Source: Sepiola atlantica (lineage: Eukaryota; Mollusca; Cephalopoda; Sepiida; Sepiolidae). Taken from it: DNA of 64,000 nt. Both the position numbers and the translations under genes were made by a program. Where the stretch lies: contig OY744517.1 of NCBI GenBank assembly GCA_963556195.1, forward strand, positions 80,204,714 through 80,268,713. Direction: 5' to 3'. The notes under the pieces are model-generated. The model searched no databases, was not told the DNA's origin, and saw only the letters and a list, made by a program, of their open reading frames with translations. Below are positions 37,092 through 49,474 of this stretch, piece after piece (position 1 is the stretch's first letter; each line of letters starts with the position of its first letter).

Positions 37092-37097
37092 AATAAA
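37092..37097 (+). promoter_or_regulatory. Candidate distal poly(A) signal
   Basis: An AATAAA lies 453 bp after the TGA of the candidate distal exon and before an A+T-rich stretch. The position is plausible for the longer transcript; there is no other support. Confidence 0.3.
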
Positions 37098-37339
37098 ATA
37101 TGTCTGTGTGAGAAATATGTCATAATGTTGGAGATAAATGATTTTTATAACTTGTTAAAAAGTTTCGTTTGTCTCCTTCGTTAAGAAAAGTTTCGGACAT
37201 TAAAAGATAAAGAAAAACAATTAAATGAAGAAGATTTGATCATCATTTGGGAGTAAAAAGTTAATGTTTCTCTGTGTGTAATGTAACAATGTCTACAATT
37301 TCTTATGTATACATACAGATACCGTGTTAAATATATACT

Positions 37340-37582
37340 ATGCAAAGAGTTTAAATGCAAAATGCGATAAATCTAATTTCTTCAAATTGAGAAATTAGAT
37401 TATAAAAAGATGAAAAATTCAAATCTTGAATCCAACTGTAAAAGCTTATTTTAATTGAAAGCAAAAAATTAGACGATCTAAAAGATGATTTTAGTGATGA
37501 AATGTAAATCTTTTTGGTAATGGTGACATAACAATTTTGCAAATTGTGTTCATCACATTTTGCACTCAAACTCTTTGTATAT
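37340..37582. mobile_element. 243-bp MITE with TA-rich flanks (family T2)
   Basis: The termini are CAAAGAGTTTAAATGCAAAA and its inverse, TTTTGCACTCAAACTCTTTG. An isolated end occurs at 38905-38940 (CACGTTTTGCATTCAAACTC). TA/TATG repeats flank both sides. No ORF. Confidence 0.7.
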
Positions 37583-38904
37583 ATATATGTATGTGTGTGT
37601 GTTTAATGTACACAGATGCAAGATGTGAGTTCATAAAACTTGTAATAATTTATCTCTTGCTGCAAGAAATTTTTAAAAATGTCTCTTGCTTTTATTTTGA
37701 ATTCTAATTCTATTCGTTTTTCTCCCATTGTCCCTTCCATTTCTATTTTTATGAATCCGATAAGCATCTTAAAAGACACCACTACTAAAAAAATGAGATA
37801 AATAAAAAGCGTGACAAAGAATGCATACGAAGAGGAAGCGTATACTTTTGATACTATGAAAATAAAGTAAGCACTCACCAAATCCATTATTCATCTCATT
37901 ATTGTATAAATCAATAAATTTTACTTCTATTTAAAAAAAAAAAAATCAATAAAATAATATAACTTCAAGAAGATGTTTTCTATACTTAGTCTCGTTCTAA
38001 AAAAAAATATTTTTTAAGTGAATACTTCAATAGTCACAAAATCTCAGTACATTTCGATAACAAATAAATGATTTTATTTTAAATGTTAATTAATACATAA
38101 TAGTTTGTGTGTGTGTAGCAGACGGCTGCAACACAAAAACGGTCACTATTTTCACATTTCGGTGCTTAGTAAACCTTTTGTTTTCGGATTTTATAAAAAT
38201 TCAATTTTATTTCCAAAATTTAGTAATTTATTAAAATACAAATAATTTAAAATAATTTTAACTTTTCTCGTTTGTTTTTATGAACATTTGTTTCCAATAT
38301 TACATAATTTCCCAAATTAGAAAAGTCCTGAGAATTTGGTTTGCAAAGTAACTAAATATCAAAATAGTGACCATTGTTTTGTGCTGCTATAGTCTAATAC
38401 ATGGGTGAAATCCATAGTGCTATCATGTATTAATCAAAAATTAAAATTAAAAATCTATTTGTTATAGAAATGTACTGAGTTTCTAAAAGTTTATGACAAT
38501 TGGCGTACCCACACCAAATATTACAATATAAAAAAAATAAAACAATTTAAGCGCTTTTTTCATGACGGTGTGATTGTAAAGAGAGACCCAATTTCTGGTA
38601 TATAATCTTAAACACAGATCTCGTTTTTCGGGGGTTTTTTTGTGTTAAACGCATATTCAGTTCATACTGTAAGATTAAGTTGATTATTACTTACATTGTT
38701 TTCCTCAAACTATTGTCTGTATCAACATTAATATTTCTATTTCTATCATGTTTCAACCAATGTGCCCTCTGACCTTCTTCAGGTGTATCGTTCATTTATA
38801 ATGATTTTGTTCTTGTATTTAAGATATGATTGTTAATTTTTTGTAATAATATATAGATTTTGTCTCTGTAATAAAGGCAACGATCTCATTGACTAATTTT
38901 GCAA
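37583..38904. other. No gene or defined repeat seen
   Basis: A+T-rich DNA past the HOIP 3' end. A minus-strand frame at 37603-37887 shows no recognisable similarity. Confidence 0.5.
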
Positions 38905-38937
38905 ATGGTATTTATCACGTTTTGCATTCAAACTCTT

Positions 38938-38944
<7 letters not shown>

Positions 38945-38981
<37 letters not shown>

Positions 38982-39540
38982 GAAACTAAAAGCAAACTTT
39001 TAGTAGATAGAACCTATAGTGAAATGGTTTAAGCTCAATATACGAGATAGAGCAATTATAAAGATAGATGAAAGAAGAGTGATAAACATATACGAATGTC
39101 CAAATTTATTTCAAACTTCAATTGTTCAATGCAAGATATATTCTGTAATAAAATTATGTTTATTATTCTTTCCTTAAGCCAAGGCTTTTCAAAGATAGAA
39201 ATCTTATCATCAGAGGAATTATATAGATAGATAAGTTGGCAGTGGAAAAGCTAAAATTCAACATTTGAAAAAATATTAAGAAATGGAGAGTGAAAAAAAG
39301 TTTGTGTAAAAAAGATATGGGGTTTGTCCAGTTGGTAATTGTCCGTTGATAAGGTGTCCAATGAAAGGAGATTTAGATGGAGAAGAAAAGCCTTGGCTTA
39401 AGGAAAGAATAATAAACAATTTTATTACAGAATATACCTTGCATTGAACAATTGAAGTTTGAAATAAATCTGGACATTCGTACATGTTTATCACTCTTCT
39501 TTCATCTATCTTTATATATATATATATATATATATATAAT
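38945..39540. mobile_element. TIR element (family T3), copy 1, flanked by (TA)n
   Basis: Left arm about 39040-39185 and right arm about 39385-39515 are inverted copies: AAAGATAGATGAAAGAAGAG, TTGTTCAATGCAAG, CTTTCCTTAAGCCAAGGCTT. (TA)n runs border both ends. Copy 2 is at 45888-46310. Confidence 0.75.
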
Positions 39541-39759
39541 GTGTGTGTGTGTGTAATGTACAGGCCGTTGTAGACTAAGCGATTATGGTGTATATTGGGA
39601 AGTTTCTCTTACCGAAAGAGTTATTGGACTGAATATGTAAACGATGAAAGCAATTGGAATTTCAATTATTTTTAGCAAATAACACAGTGATGAATGTCAA
39701 ACATGACTGACTAGTCAGAATCAAACATCAATTTGACCGATGCATTGCAATTTTGCTCT

Positions 39760-39800
39760 AACTTTGAAAATCTGACAAGATAACTTTATGTGTTTGATCG
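39760..39800 (-). mobile_element. Short 5'-end fragment of H1 family
   Basis: Minus strand: ATAAAGTTATCTTGTCAGAT, then TTTCAAAGTTAGAGC, the H1 start motif. Confidence 0.45.
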
Positions 39801-40372
39801 AGAGCCACACGAGAGAATACGCCATTTGAAAGAGTCCGCCCATTTGCTAGGTTGTTCAAACATTGTTAGTCAACCTTGTAGAGATATGACTTCAGTATGA
39901 AAACTGTTGATTAAAAAATAACACTTAAGGATATTTTTTTTTTAATCAGATTTAAATGCAAAAGCTTATAAGAATGTTCAATTCATGTTTGAAGTGATTG
40001 CTATAGTCACACTATTTATTAGTGTTCATTGATTTACGAAACATCAGACTCATCAGTCATCCGATTTATGTAAGAAACATCAATGTGCACAATCAGTCAA
40101 CATACATCATATTTAAGTAGAGGAAAAACATCAACATAAATTAACCTGAAAAATGCGGGAGGGGGGTGCACATTGCTTTAAACGTAGCAGAAATCTAAAT
40201 ATCAACATTGATGAAGACAATAGTCCAAAGAAAAACAAAGTAACTAATGATGGAATTCCTCATTCCCAAAATTAGGTTGGTCATCATCTTTTAAAAAAGA
40301 CTGTTGCGACCTGATTAGTCATGTCTGGTTGATTTACATTTGGCCACACAAATCACAACTATACATACATGC

Positions 40373-40590
40373 ATTTGGCCTTTTGGCTAGGAGCAAAGTG
40401 TAGTATCTGTTCTAATACTGCACTTCATCTTTTCTGTCTGTGGTCAGTAAAGAAGAAATCCTGCTAGACTGAGACAATTTTAATTTTTTGCCTAATCAAG
40501 AGTGCCCCTTTTTGGGGAGCTGGATTTTCTCCACATTAAAAACGTACCCTGTGTCTAACTCTGCCCTCGTGGGGAGGCAAATAAATAGGG
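40373..40590 (+). mobile_element. U2 snRNA-headed SINE, body type 2
   Basis: The head is TTTGGCCTTTTGGCTAGGAG, then CAAAGTGTAGTATCTGTTCT. The body has CACTTCATCTTTTCTGTC and GCTAGACTGAGACAATTT; the tail has GTGTCTAACTCTGCCCTCGT and GGGAGGCAAATAAATAG. A short ACATAC repeat follows. Confidence 0.8.
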
Positions 40591-40824
40591 ACATACATAC
40601 ATACATTAGATCAGGTGATTCTTTTTGGTCAATCTGTACAATAATAAAGAAGTCAGTTTTTTTAAAAACCATTGAGTGTTGACTTGTTTTTCTTATGTTC
40701 TTAACATCATTAGAACTCAAGATAAGCGGATGATAAAGATCACATAAAATGAAGGTCCATAAAAGACCAAAAGCATTTTTAAAAACAAACAAAAGAAAAC
40801 AATGGTCAAACAAGAATTTACGCA

Positions 40825-40920
40825 CTCACACACACACTCTCTCTCTCATTCTCTCTCATTCTCTCTCTCTCATTCTCTCTCATTCTCTCTCTCTCTCTCT
40901 CTATCTCTATCTCTCTCATT
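40825..40920 (+). repeat. (CTCTCTCATT)n / (CT)n microsatellite
   Basis: About 95 bp of CT-rich tandem repeats. Frames reading Ser-Leu repeats here are artefacts. Confidence 0.9.
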
Positions 40921-40989
40921 GTATGTTTTTAAGGTTATCATTGATCATTCCCTGCCCAGAGGCTTCATATTTCTGCTAAAAGTCTTCGC

Positions 40990-42440
40990 AAACAAAACCG
41001 AACCATTGAGATGATCCATTTTCTATCTAATTTAATTTTTGTCATCATAGGCTACTTTAAAGTGATCCCTATTTTTTAATTGCAACTATATTCTCAGCCT
41101 ATATATTCAAGTGACTAAGCATAACAATCAAGCAGAAAAAACCCTCACATCTGAACTTTTTGCATTATGAATTTTTTAACTGTGACCCCCTATATCTTCC
41201 AGACCAATAGGATTATTGGTTCTTTATTGTCAGAACCACAAGGCTTATTTATTTTAAAACGACTTTTATAGATCACATTCTTCAGTGTTCATATTCTAAT
41301 GATACTTTGACATTTTTCTAGTTAGAATTATTTGGACTGGCTTTTCAAAATTTCTATTAAAAACGAATTTTAAAAATTCTATTTTTAACTCTTACAATAA
41401 GACAACCTAATTTATTTTATTTGCTTGGTAAATGTTTCATTATGCAGGGTGGGGTTTGAAGTTGCCACTGCAGGTGGTAGAGAAGCTGGACAGGTGTCAA
41501 TCAATAGGCTAGCCTCTATCATTTTCATTTTCTTCAATAATTATTATAACAATTTCTCTATCATTTTCATTTTCTTTATCAATGATCAATCGAGTGTTGA
41601 TGGAAATGTTTTATGGGTGTTTGATCTCTCTACGGTGAGAGGGCGAACAAAGTCATCAAGTTTAAGCCCTTAGGACTCTTTTCTTTGTGAATAACTAAAG
41701 GAAAAGCTTTTCTGACATTGTCCTGAAACTCTTCAGGATTTGAAGGAAAGGAGCAAATAGGAAATCAAAAATCAATGCAATTGCACCTTAGATGTCATGG
41801 AAAACTTTTGAGAACGGTTCTATCAATGTATTGCCAATAACGGTCACCATTTGTCGGATATAAATAAAAAAAATCATTAAAACATAACTATTTTTATGTA
41901 CGTTTTTTTTTTTTTTTGTTAGAAATATAATTAGTTTTCTCTGATGTTCTTTTTTATATCCATTCAAAATGTGTGAAATCTTTCTTCAACTTTTGGAAAT
42001 CTTTTTTCATCAGAACAATAATTGTAAATTTACAAATAGAAAATTAAAATTTTCAAATTTGCATCTTTGTAAATTATGAGATTTACAGCTGGGACATTAA
42101 TTGTTTGTAGGTGTGTTCTTCGTTTTGATCCAGGGAAGAAGTATGAATGCCTTTTTGAGAAAAAAGAAAGAAATGTGATACTAGGGATCAGCATTAAGAT
42201 AGCTATGCATTTCCTATCAATGTTATTTGTCTTAATGTTTAAGTGCAAGAAAAAAGAAAGAATTTCCCTGCCGATTTACTATGCAGGCATGCACTTTCTC
42301 ACTTCAGAATTAAAGTATTATATATATGTATTTAAAATTTTAATTTTATGGGTTATTTAAAGCAGAGTATTTAAAAAATATTTTTTAGTGTTGCTAGAAA
42401 AGACTCTTTTTTGAAAATTGAATATCTTACTTTACCATCA
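40990..42440. other. No gene recognised
   Basis: Short open frames at 41,425-41,673 and 42,076-42,360 have no similarity I can name and no exon-like boundaries. Confidence 0.5.
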
Positions 42441-42454
42441 GTTCTTTTTTATTA

Positions 42455-43737
42455 TTGTCCAGGATGAGGGCATCACCACACTGGTGGATCCTCCATTCAG
42501 ATAGCTGGCTAGCTGCACGCATGGCAGATCTCACTCCATACTTCTAAGAAACTCTATCATGGGGATCAACTGCAGAGAGCTTCCACGCTATGCAATCTCT
42601 CTATCGCAGTTCTTTCCAAGGCAACTTAGGTCAGCCTCTCCCCTGCCTATCGAGGACATCCAAATATCGAGCTATCTTGATGACACCATTTGAGCGTTCC
42701 ATGTGTCCATACCAACAAAACCCTTTTTCTCTATTAATGTCCATGAATGTCCATGAAGCCAAGCTGTTCCAGCAGATCTTAAGACTGTACAGCTGCCACA
42801 TCTGGCTTCATATAAGAAATCTGTCTAATCATTACCCTGTCATTGTGTTGCAATCACTGCAGGTCTTTTTTGACAAAAGGCCAGGTCTCACTTGCATGAA
42901 GCATTGGAGCTATAAACAAGGCCATGAGTTTTGCACGTGAGGTGAGTAGTGGCTGCAGTTAATTGAACTTCTTCCAGGCAGTTTTGACTCATGTTTTGGT
43001 GGACAGTTCACAGTCACCAGAAGCTGAGAACATGTCTCCTAGATAGCTACCACCGCTAACTCATCAAGGCCAGCTTGGACAGTTTCCTGTCGTCTACTAT
43101 CACGGGGATGTGTTCGTCTTTTACACCTTGCATATCTGAAACTTGGTTCTTCCACAAAACGTCTCAGTCTACTGCATTTCTTGTGCACCCAATACTTGCA
43201 ACCATAGCAGAAGATGCTATTGTTGCCAACACCTGTGTGGCAGACAGCACATGCGAATCTGTCAGAACTCTCAAGAAAGTTGACACCTGCACCACAGATC
43301 ATGATTTTGGTCTTTACTGCATTCACCTTAAGTCCCTTCTATTCTATAGCTTCCTTCCGTACCAGAAGCCTCCCAACACACTCGTCAAGCGATTCCGCTA
43401 TGATAATAAGAACATCAGCATAGAGATCCTCCCATGGAACACAAGCGTGAAATTCATGTGACTGAGCACGGAACCCTGATGAAACCCAACTTACATATGA
43501 AACTCATCACTGTAGCTGTCTCCAACACGAACTCTGCTCCAAGCATTAGCGTACATTCCTTGAATGAGACGTACAATCCACTCATCCATTCCAAACTTCC
43601 TCATTGCCCACCAAATAACTTGGCGAGGTACACGGTCAAAGGCTTTTTCAAGATTTACAAAAGCCATGTAAAGAGGTTTCTTGACTGCAAGGTGTTTCTC
43701 CTGCAGCCGTCACACTATGAATATGGCTTCGTTTGAT
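42455..43737 (-). pseudogene. RTE-like non-LTR reverse transcriptase pseudogene
   Basis: Minus-strand frames, in order: FVNLEKAFDRVPRQVIWWAM, RKFGMDEWIVRLIQGMYANA, VGFHQGSVLS, NAVKTKIMICGAGVNFLESS, CAVCHTGVGNNSIFCYGCKY and WVHKKCS (a zinc-finger-like block), then RDCIAWKLSAVDPHDR and YGVRSAMRAASYLNGG at the end. Several frameshifts and stops interrupt it, and the DD catalytic box region is damaged. Its 5' side is cut off where it meets the P2 arm at 43,737. Confidence 0.8.
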
Positions 43738-44040
43738 TCCGGAAGTTACTCCATTTCCAAGAAAAAAGGTTTTCACTATTATTACAAAAAAAAAAATGTT
43801 TTGAAAACACTCAAATAAAAACAAATAAATTATTTTTCAAATAGTCTGTATTATGTTAATTATTAGATTATAATGAAAGTAAAGTCTGAAATTAATATGA
43901 AAAAAAGAAAAGTCTGAAATTAATATGAATAAAAAAAATTGTATCACTTTCAGGCATCCGTAGACAATTTCTTCAACCCTTTTCCACCGGAAGCCAGCGT
44001 TCATACCTGTTATGCGCATCTGCCGAATAGTTCTTTATAT
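43737..44040 (+). mobile_element. Right-arm copy of element P2
   Basis: It matches 5460-5735: GATTCCGGAAGTTACTCCAT, AAATAGTCTGTATTATG, CTTTCAGGCATCCGTA, CACCGGAAGCCAGCG, GCGCATCTGCC. The left arm and telomere-like loop are absent. Confidence 0.85.
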
Positions 44041-44779
44041 TTTTGTTTAAACATATTCTTTTTATAATATAACTACATTTTCTAATAATAACTCCTTGAA
44101 TATTAAATAAAGGGGATGTGAACTGCCCTTTCGTCATTAAGAATTGAATAAGATTTGATCACATTCTTTTCCTTTGATCTGTCTGGCCTGGTTGGACCTA
44201 ACAGAAATTAAATTACTACCAGATTAATTCTCCAGCCCTATGAAGCACGAAAACCACTCCACTACAAAGTACTCATTCATAGTGATTTATTTATTTATTT
44301 ATTAATTCTTAATGATCAAGTGATTAGAAATGACAAACCTTTCTTGATCAAATGATTTCAAATGATGTCCATGATAAACTCAATAATAAATATTTTTTTC
44401 TTTTAAATTGATGAAGATTATCAAAGTTTAAAATTTTATAAATTCCATTGAATTTATGGCACCAAAGATTTAAGCTATGTTGCCTTTTTACGTATTTAAC
44501 TTTAAACAATAATTGTTTTTTGGAATTCGGAATAAACTATTAAAATTTTGAAATTTCAAATCGTTAATCTGAATTAGAGAATAACACAGGAAAGAAATCT
44601 ATGTAATAATACACTAAGGCAGTTTCATGTTTGTACGTATGTTCTCACCCTCCGCCTCTTTTGAAAAAGATGGGATCGCTAGATTGCCGAAGATGCCATA
44701 CAAAAAAAAGTAACTTAAAAAATTTCATTTGATGTTGCTGTTGTGTCGAATGTGAAACTATAACTAAAATAAACTTGCT

Positions 44780-44822
44780 TGGCCTTCGGGCTAAGATCAA
44801 AGTGTAGTATCTGTTCTGTTCA
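44780..44822 (+). mobile_element. U2 snRNA-like head, body different or lost
   Basis: CTTGGCCTTCGGGCTAAGAT, then CAAAGTGTAGTATCTGTTCT. The sequence after it does not match body types 1 or 2. It contains a motif (ACGTTCACGCC, ATAGAATGGAAAT) that recurs at about 44,988-45,020. Confidence 0.65.
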
Positions 44823-45887
44823 ACGATCATACGTTCACGCCATAGAATGGAAATATGTCACAAACTCCTGCATGGTTTTGGAGATAGACCCCTATAACCA
44901 GATATATTCAGAAACTATGTTAATCAGAGTACTTAGATAAGTATGTTTCAGCTTGAACAAAGGTGGTATGATAATATCATGGGGTCTACGTTCATGCCGG
45001 ACGTCCATAGAATGGAAATTTCTTTAAGCACGTCAGCAATGGACAACAGATGAAGTATACAAGTGTGCAATTTCCACGAATCTCACTAGTTCTATTATAA
45101 TAATATCAATTTATTTAAAGTAACTACATATAAAGTGTATTAGTTGCTTCTTAAAATAAATGTATATATATTTTAGAAGTAATAGATTTAAATTACCTGT
45201 TGTATTCATTACTCATGGATTGCGACGATCAAATTCAATTTTGATTAACTTTTCTTATTTAATTTCTCACTAATGTTTCAGAAATTAATTTTTAATGTAT
45301 TGCAATCTTATTTGGTAGTTTTTTTTAATTAAAAAAACAAAGAAATCTTATTCAGTTATTGTTTATTTTGTCTGTCATTTTTTATTATTGTTAACGATAC
45401 AGTCAGAACACCTGAAACCCCTTACTAACATCATCAATAGTATTTTTGAGCAAAGTACCGTATAAAATCTTGACATTTTTTACAATGATTTTTCAAAAGA
45501 GTTAGCTTAAGATTTTTAGTCATTTTAAAAGTGAGATATGACAGATTGTTATTACTTGGTTTTGCTACATAGGTTAAAATCTCGTCCTCATCATCACTTT
45601 TATAACCTTGATATCCCTGTGTATTTAACATCACAGAATAGTAATACTCAACATATTAGTATCAATTCAAGTCACTCTTTTATTACGCAGGAATAATGTT
45701 ACAAGACCAGATAAATACACACGACCACCACATGCTTAAATAATTATTAGTAGAGTCCATTTTCATTTAAATGAGAGATGGGTGGTCCACAAATAGTAAA
45801 TTATTTTATAAAACACAGATAGCTAGTATTTAAACATGAGAAACTAATTATCCCAAATTAATCAGTTCCCACCAAGAAATGTAACAG

Positions 45888-46310
45888 ATATATATATATA
45901 TATATATATGAAACTAAAAGTATACTTTTAGAGAATTGAATCTATAGTGAAATGGTTTAAGCTCAATATATGAGATAGAGCAATTATAAAGATAAATGAA
46001 AGAAGAGAGATAAAGATGTATGGATGACAAATCTATTTCATCTTCGATTGTTCAATGCAAGGTGTACTCGATAAAAACATGTTTATTTTTCTTTCCTTAA
46101 GCCAGACTTTTCAAAGATTAAAATCTTATCATCAGAGGAATTACATAGATGGATAAGTTGGCAGTGGAATAGCCAAATTTCAAAATTTGAAAAATTTAAG
46201 AAACAATAAAAGTAATGGATAGTAAGAGTGTGTGTGTAAAAAGGTTATCAAAATATGGAGTCTGTCCAGTTTGGAGAATGTCCGTTGATAAAATGTCCGG
46301 TGAAGAAAGC
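45888..46310 (+). mobile_element. T3 element, copy 2
   Basis: It aligns with 38,980-39,365: GAAATGGTTTAAGCTCAATA, TTCTTTCCTTAAGCC, TCTTATCATCAGAGGAATTA, GATAAGTTGGCAGTGGAA, AATGTCCGTTGATAA. It is bordered by (TA)n on the left; no right arm was recognised. Confidence 0.75.
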
Positions 46311-46591
46311 AATAGCAGATATAAACATGCATACCTATTTATAGTTATCTACGAGAAAAAATGTCACCCATTGATTGAGCTTGGGTTAAATTGTTTGAAT
46401 AAAAAAAGTGAGTTTGCAAAGGCAGTTAAATATCAAAAAATAAAAAGACAAAATTAACATCTTTTTGCTTGCTATATATCTTTCTTTCTAATTAAATAGT
46501 AGTACTGCCTGTGGTGATATTCCCTTTTCTTTATAATGGACTAGTCCAATCATTTTATTCTTTCATTTCTTTATTACCTTCAACTGTTAAT

Positions 46592-46595
<4 letters not shown>

Positions 46596-46634
<39 letters not shown>
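46596..46634 (+). repeat. (GA)n microsatellite
   Basis: About 19 GA units, uninterrupted. Confidence 0.95.
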
Positions 46635-46636
<2 letters not shown>

Positions 46637-46639
46637 CAA

Positions 46640-48400
46640 AAGTAATAGGCAATGTACAGAATAAGAGCAGGAGTGTCAAATAACATACAGTGATAGATAA
46701 AAAGTTAGTAAGAGATGGATCACTTGAGTTATTTACAAATTGCACCTAATTAGAAGAACTAAAATGAAAGTTTTTTTTTTCAAACATAACACAATCCTAA
46801 AACCAAGAAATATTTTAGCATGTGATTAAAATTTATAAGAGAAAAAAAAGTCCTTTAGGGAAACAAATCTTGATTAAATCTGCTTTAGTATAATAATATA
46901 TTCATAATTCTCATTCAAGGGAGATAATCTCCAAGAACGAGGTAATTAGTTATGCCATTAGTTATTAAGGTAACTATTTTGATAAGTTTTTTCAATATCC
47001 TTTAAAAAAATTTTTTTTTATGTTAACACACACATATTCATGTATGAACATTGGCAAGTCCCATGAGGATATAACTGTAGGCATCAGGAATTATAAAAAA
47101 AAAACCTCTGACCTTATTTTTAGTGACCTGTCTGAATAATCTGATGCACAAGATAAAACTTAGCAGCTCTGTTATGAACAAAAATGCTAATGGTGAATCA
47201 TCCGCCTGCCTTGCCCATAGATAAGACAATGCCAACGAGAGCATCAAGCAAACAAATGATTAACCTTTTACGTGGCACTATTAAACCACATTTTAGTTAG
47301 AAGTTGATATTTTTAAATGTTAATATTTGTCTGCGAAAGTAGAAATCCTAAAAATGTCAGGTCATTCTTGAGATAAGTGTATGTTCCCATATGGGAACCT
47401 TGCCAACCAGCTATGAACAAAATATTGAATAATGAATCAATCAACATTTCAAATAATAAGAAAAAACACAACCCTATTTCAAATGAATGAATACTTAGCA
47501 AAGTGTTTAAAAATTAAATTCATATCTAATTAGGGTTCTGCATATCAGGTGACATTCAAAAAATATTCGCCAAATGCCTCAAATTTAATCGTGGCATAAG
47601 AGTATTTTTGTTTACACAAAATGCTTACTTATGGAAATAAAAATTTGTGCACAATTAATTTCTACAAATTTGAAAGGTTCTTAAAGTTTTTTATAATATG
47701 TTCCCAGATTTAGTTTGTTTTTAATCTTTGGAAATAATGACTCAATCCTTCATCTTATTTTAATTTTATTTTTATTTCTCAGTTTTTTTTTTTTTTTCAA
47801 TTAATCTTGTACAGAATTTTTTTTGTTTCATTTTTGTTTCTTTTTTTTGTTTTTCAATTGATCTTGTACAGATTTTTTTTTTTTTTTCGAGAATGACACT
47901 TAAAATCTTTTTAATGAAAAAGAAAATACTGTAAATGTTATAAAGATTAGAAAAAATACAATGTTTCTACAAGGTAGAGAAAATCAAAGAATTATGGTCA
48001 CCATTAAAAGCTTTTTACTACAATATTTTTATAATTGTTAGAACCTCATCAAACATAACCAGACACTTATTGCTAATTCATTCATTAAAAAAATATAATA
48101 ATAAAAGTTCATTTTTTATTTTATTATGTTGAAGTTTTGTTATCAGAAATTGACCTTGTTCCCAAGATGTGGCTTAACCTCTGAATGGGGTTCGATTTTG
48201 TTTGCATTGGCATATATATATATTTCTGAAAGACATAATGGAAAAAATAATTTAGGAGTCTAACGTGTTTTGTATTATTCACTAAATCACCACATGCAAG
48301 TATTTTTATTAGGTTAATTTGTAAAAAATATCACTCTATTTACCCAATAGAAATTCTTATTTTACCTCTGGCGATGTATGAAAAAGAAATATGTTAGGCT
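46640..48400. other. No gene recognised; T-rich tracts
   Basis: Imperfect duplication at 47,780-47,885 (CAATTAATCTTGTACAGA / CAATTGATCTTGTACAGA within poly(T)). No coding signal. Confidence 0.5.
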
Positions 48401-48411
48401 CCTATAATCTA

Positions 48412-48788
48412 ACATATAAAGTTATTTTGTCGGATTTTCAAAGTCAAAACCAAATAGCATTTAAGCTGACAAATCAAACTTTTCTTGTAACTAGCCAATT
48501 TTTATTTGTTATTGTTGTACCATGTTATTAACAATATAATAATGTATTTTGTCACAATTTCTTAGTCTCGTCCAGACGACTAGTAATATGAAACATTTCT
48601 AAATAATCACCTAAAAATCAAAATCAGCAAGGGAATAACTCATATTTTTACTTGAATATAATAGTTGTCTACTTTACAACTGCAATTTTATTTCTTTTTT
48701 TGTATAAGTTTAAAATGTTCAAACAAATAAAAATTAAAAACTAGAATAACTTCACTGCATCCCGGGCAACACCGGGTAGGTACAGCTA

Positions 48789-48791
<3 letters not shown>
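48412..48791 (+). mobile_element. Helitron-like element (family H1), complete 380-bp copy
   Basis: It starts CATATAAAGTTATTTTGTCG and ends CCCGGGCAACACCGGGTAGG, then TACAGCTAG. CCCGGGCAACACCGGG folds as a 6-bp GC stem about 10 bp from the CTAG end, the usual Helitron-type 3' signature. No ORF. Followed by (TA)n at 48,793-48,833. Confidence 0.65.
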
Positions 48792-48844
<53 letters not shown>

Positions 48845-49239
48845 CGTCCAAAGTGCATATTGCTATCAAATATTCATGTGTGCTCATTAAAGTTTATAAG
48901 AATATGATGATAAAAAATTACTTTAGTTTATACGAATCCCACTGAAGCACTAATCACAGATTAAGACGGTTGAACATTTTGATTCTTCATTTTTGTTTTA
49001 AAATACTTTATCATGCTTCTTGTCAACTAAATAAACCGAATATTAAAACATATTTGCTGTTATTTAAGTTTAGATCAAGGTTGGTCAAACTATTTTTTGA
49101 ATGGACCAGATTAGAGATATGTTTGATATTTGCGTCCCGAAAGGCAACATTGAAATTATCGTGTAGATTAAAGATTCCTCAAATTATTTATTTATAAAGT
49201 TTAAAAAATATAATAAGTACCTTATCTGACACAGTCTGA

Positions 49240-49472
49240 ATAAGTGTTGTACATCTGTCGGACTGAGATATGGTTCTGTTAAGTCCTAAGAGGTCCACCT
49301 TCCAATATTTTACCTTCTCTTTTTGAGAAGGGGTTAGTTTTTTGCTAATCACTTGAATCACCCCTACTGGAGACTGCCGGTGGAGTTGCTCAGGAATTTT
49401 TTGTAGGCCAGAGTGCATTTCAAAACTTCACCTGACCATGTCTAACTTCCTGCAGAAGAGGTAAATAAGAAT
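49240..49472 (+). mobile_element. U2-SINE family member, body type 1, diverged
   Basis: It retains GGTTCTGTTAAGTCCTAAGA, TCTTTTTGAGAAGGGGTTAG, AGACTGCCGGTGGAGTTGCT, GGCCAGAGTGC and GAAGAGGTAAATAAG in the same order as 10,640-10,905. The head is not recognisable. Confidence 0.6.
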
Positions 49473-49474
49473 AT

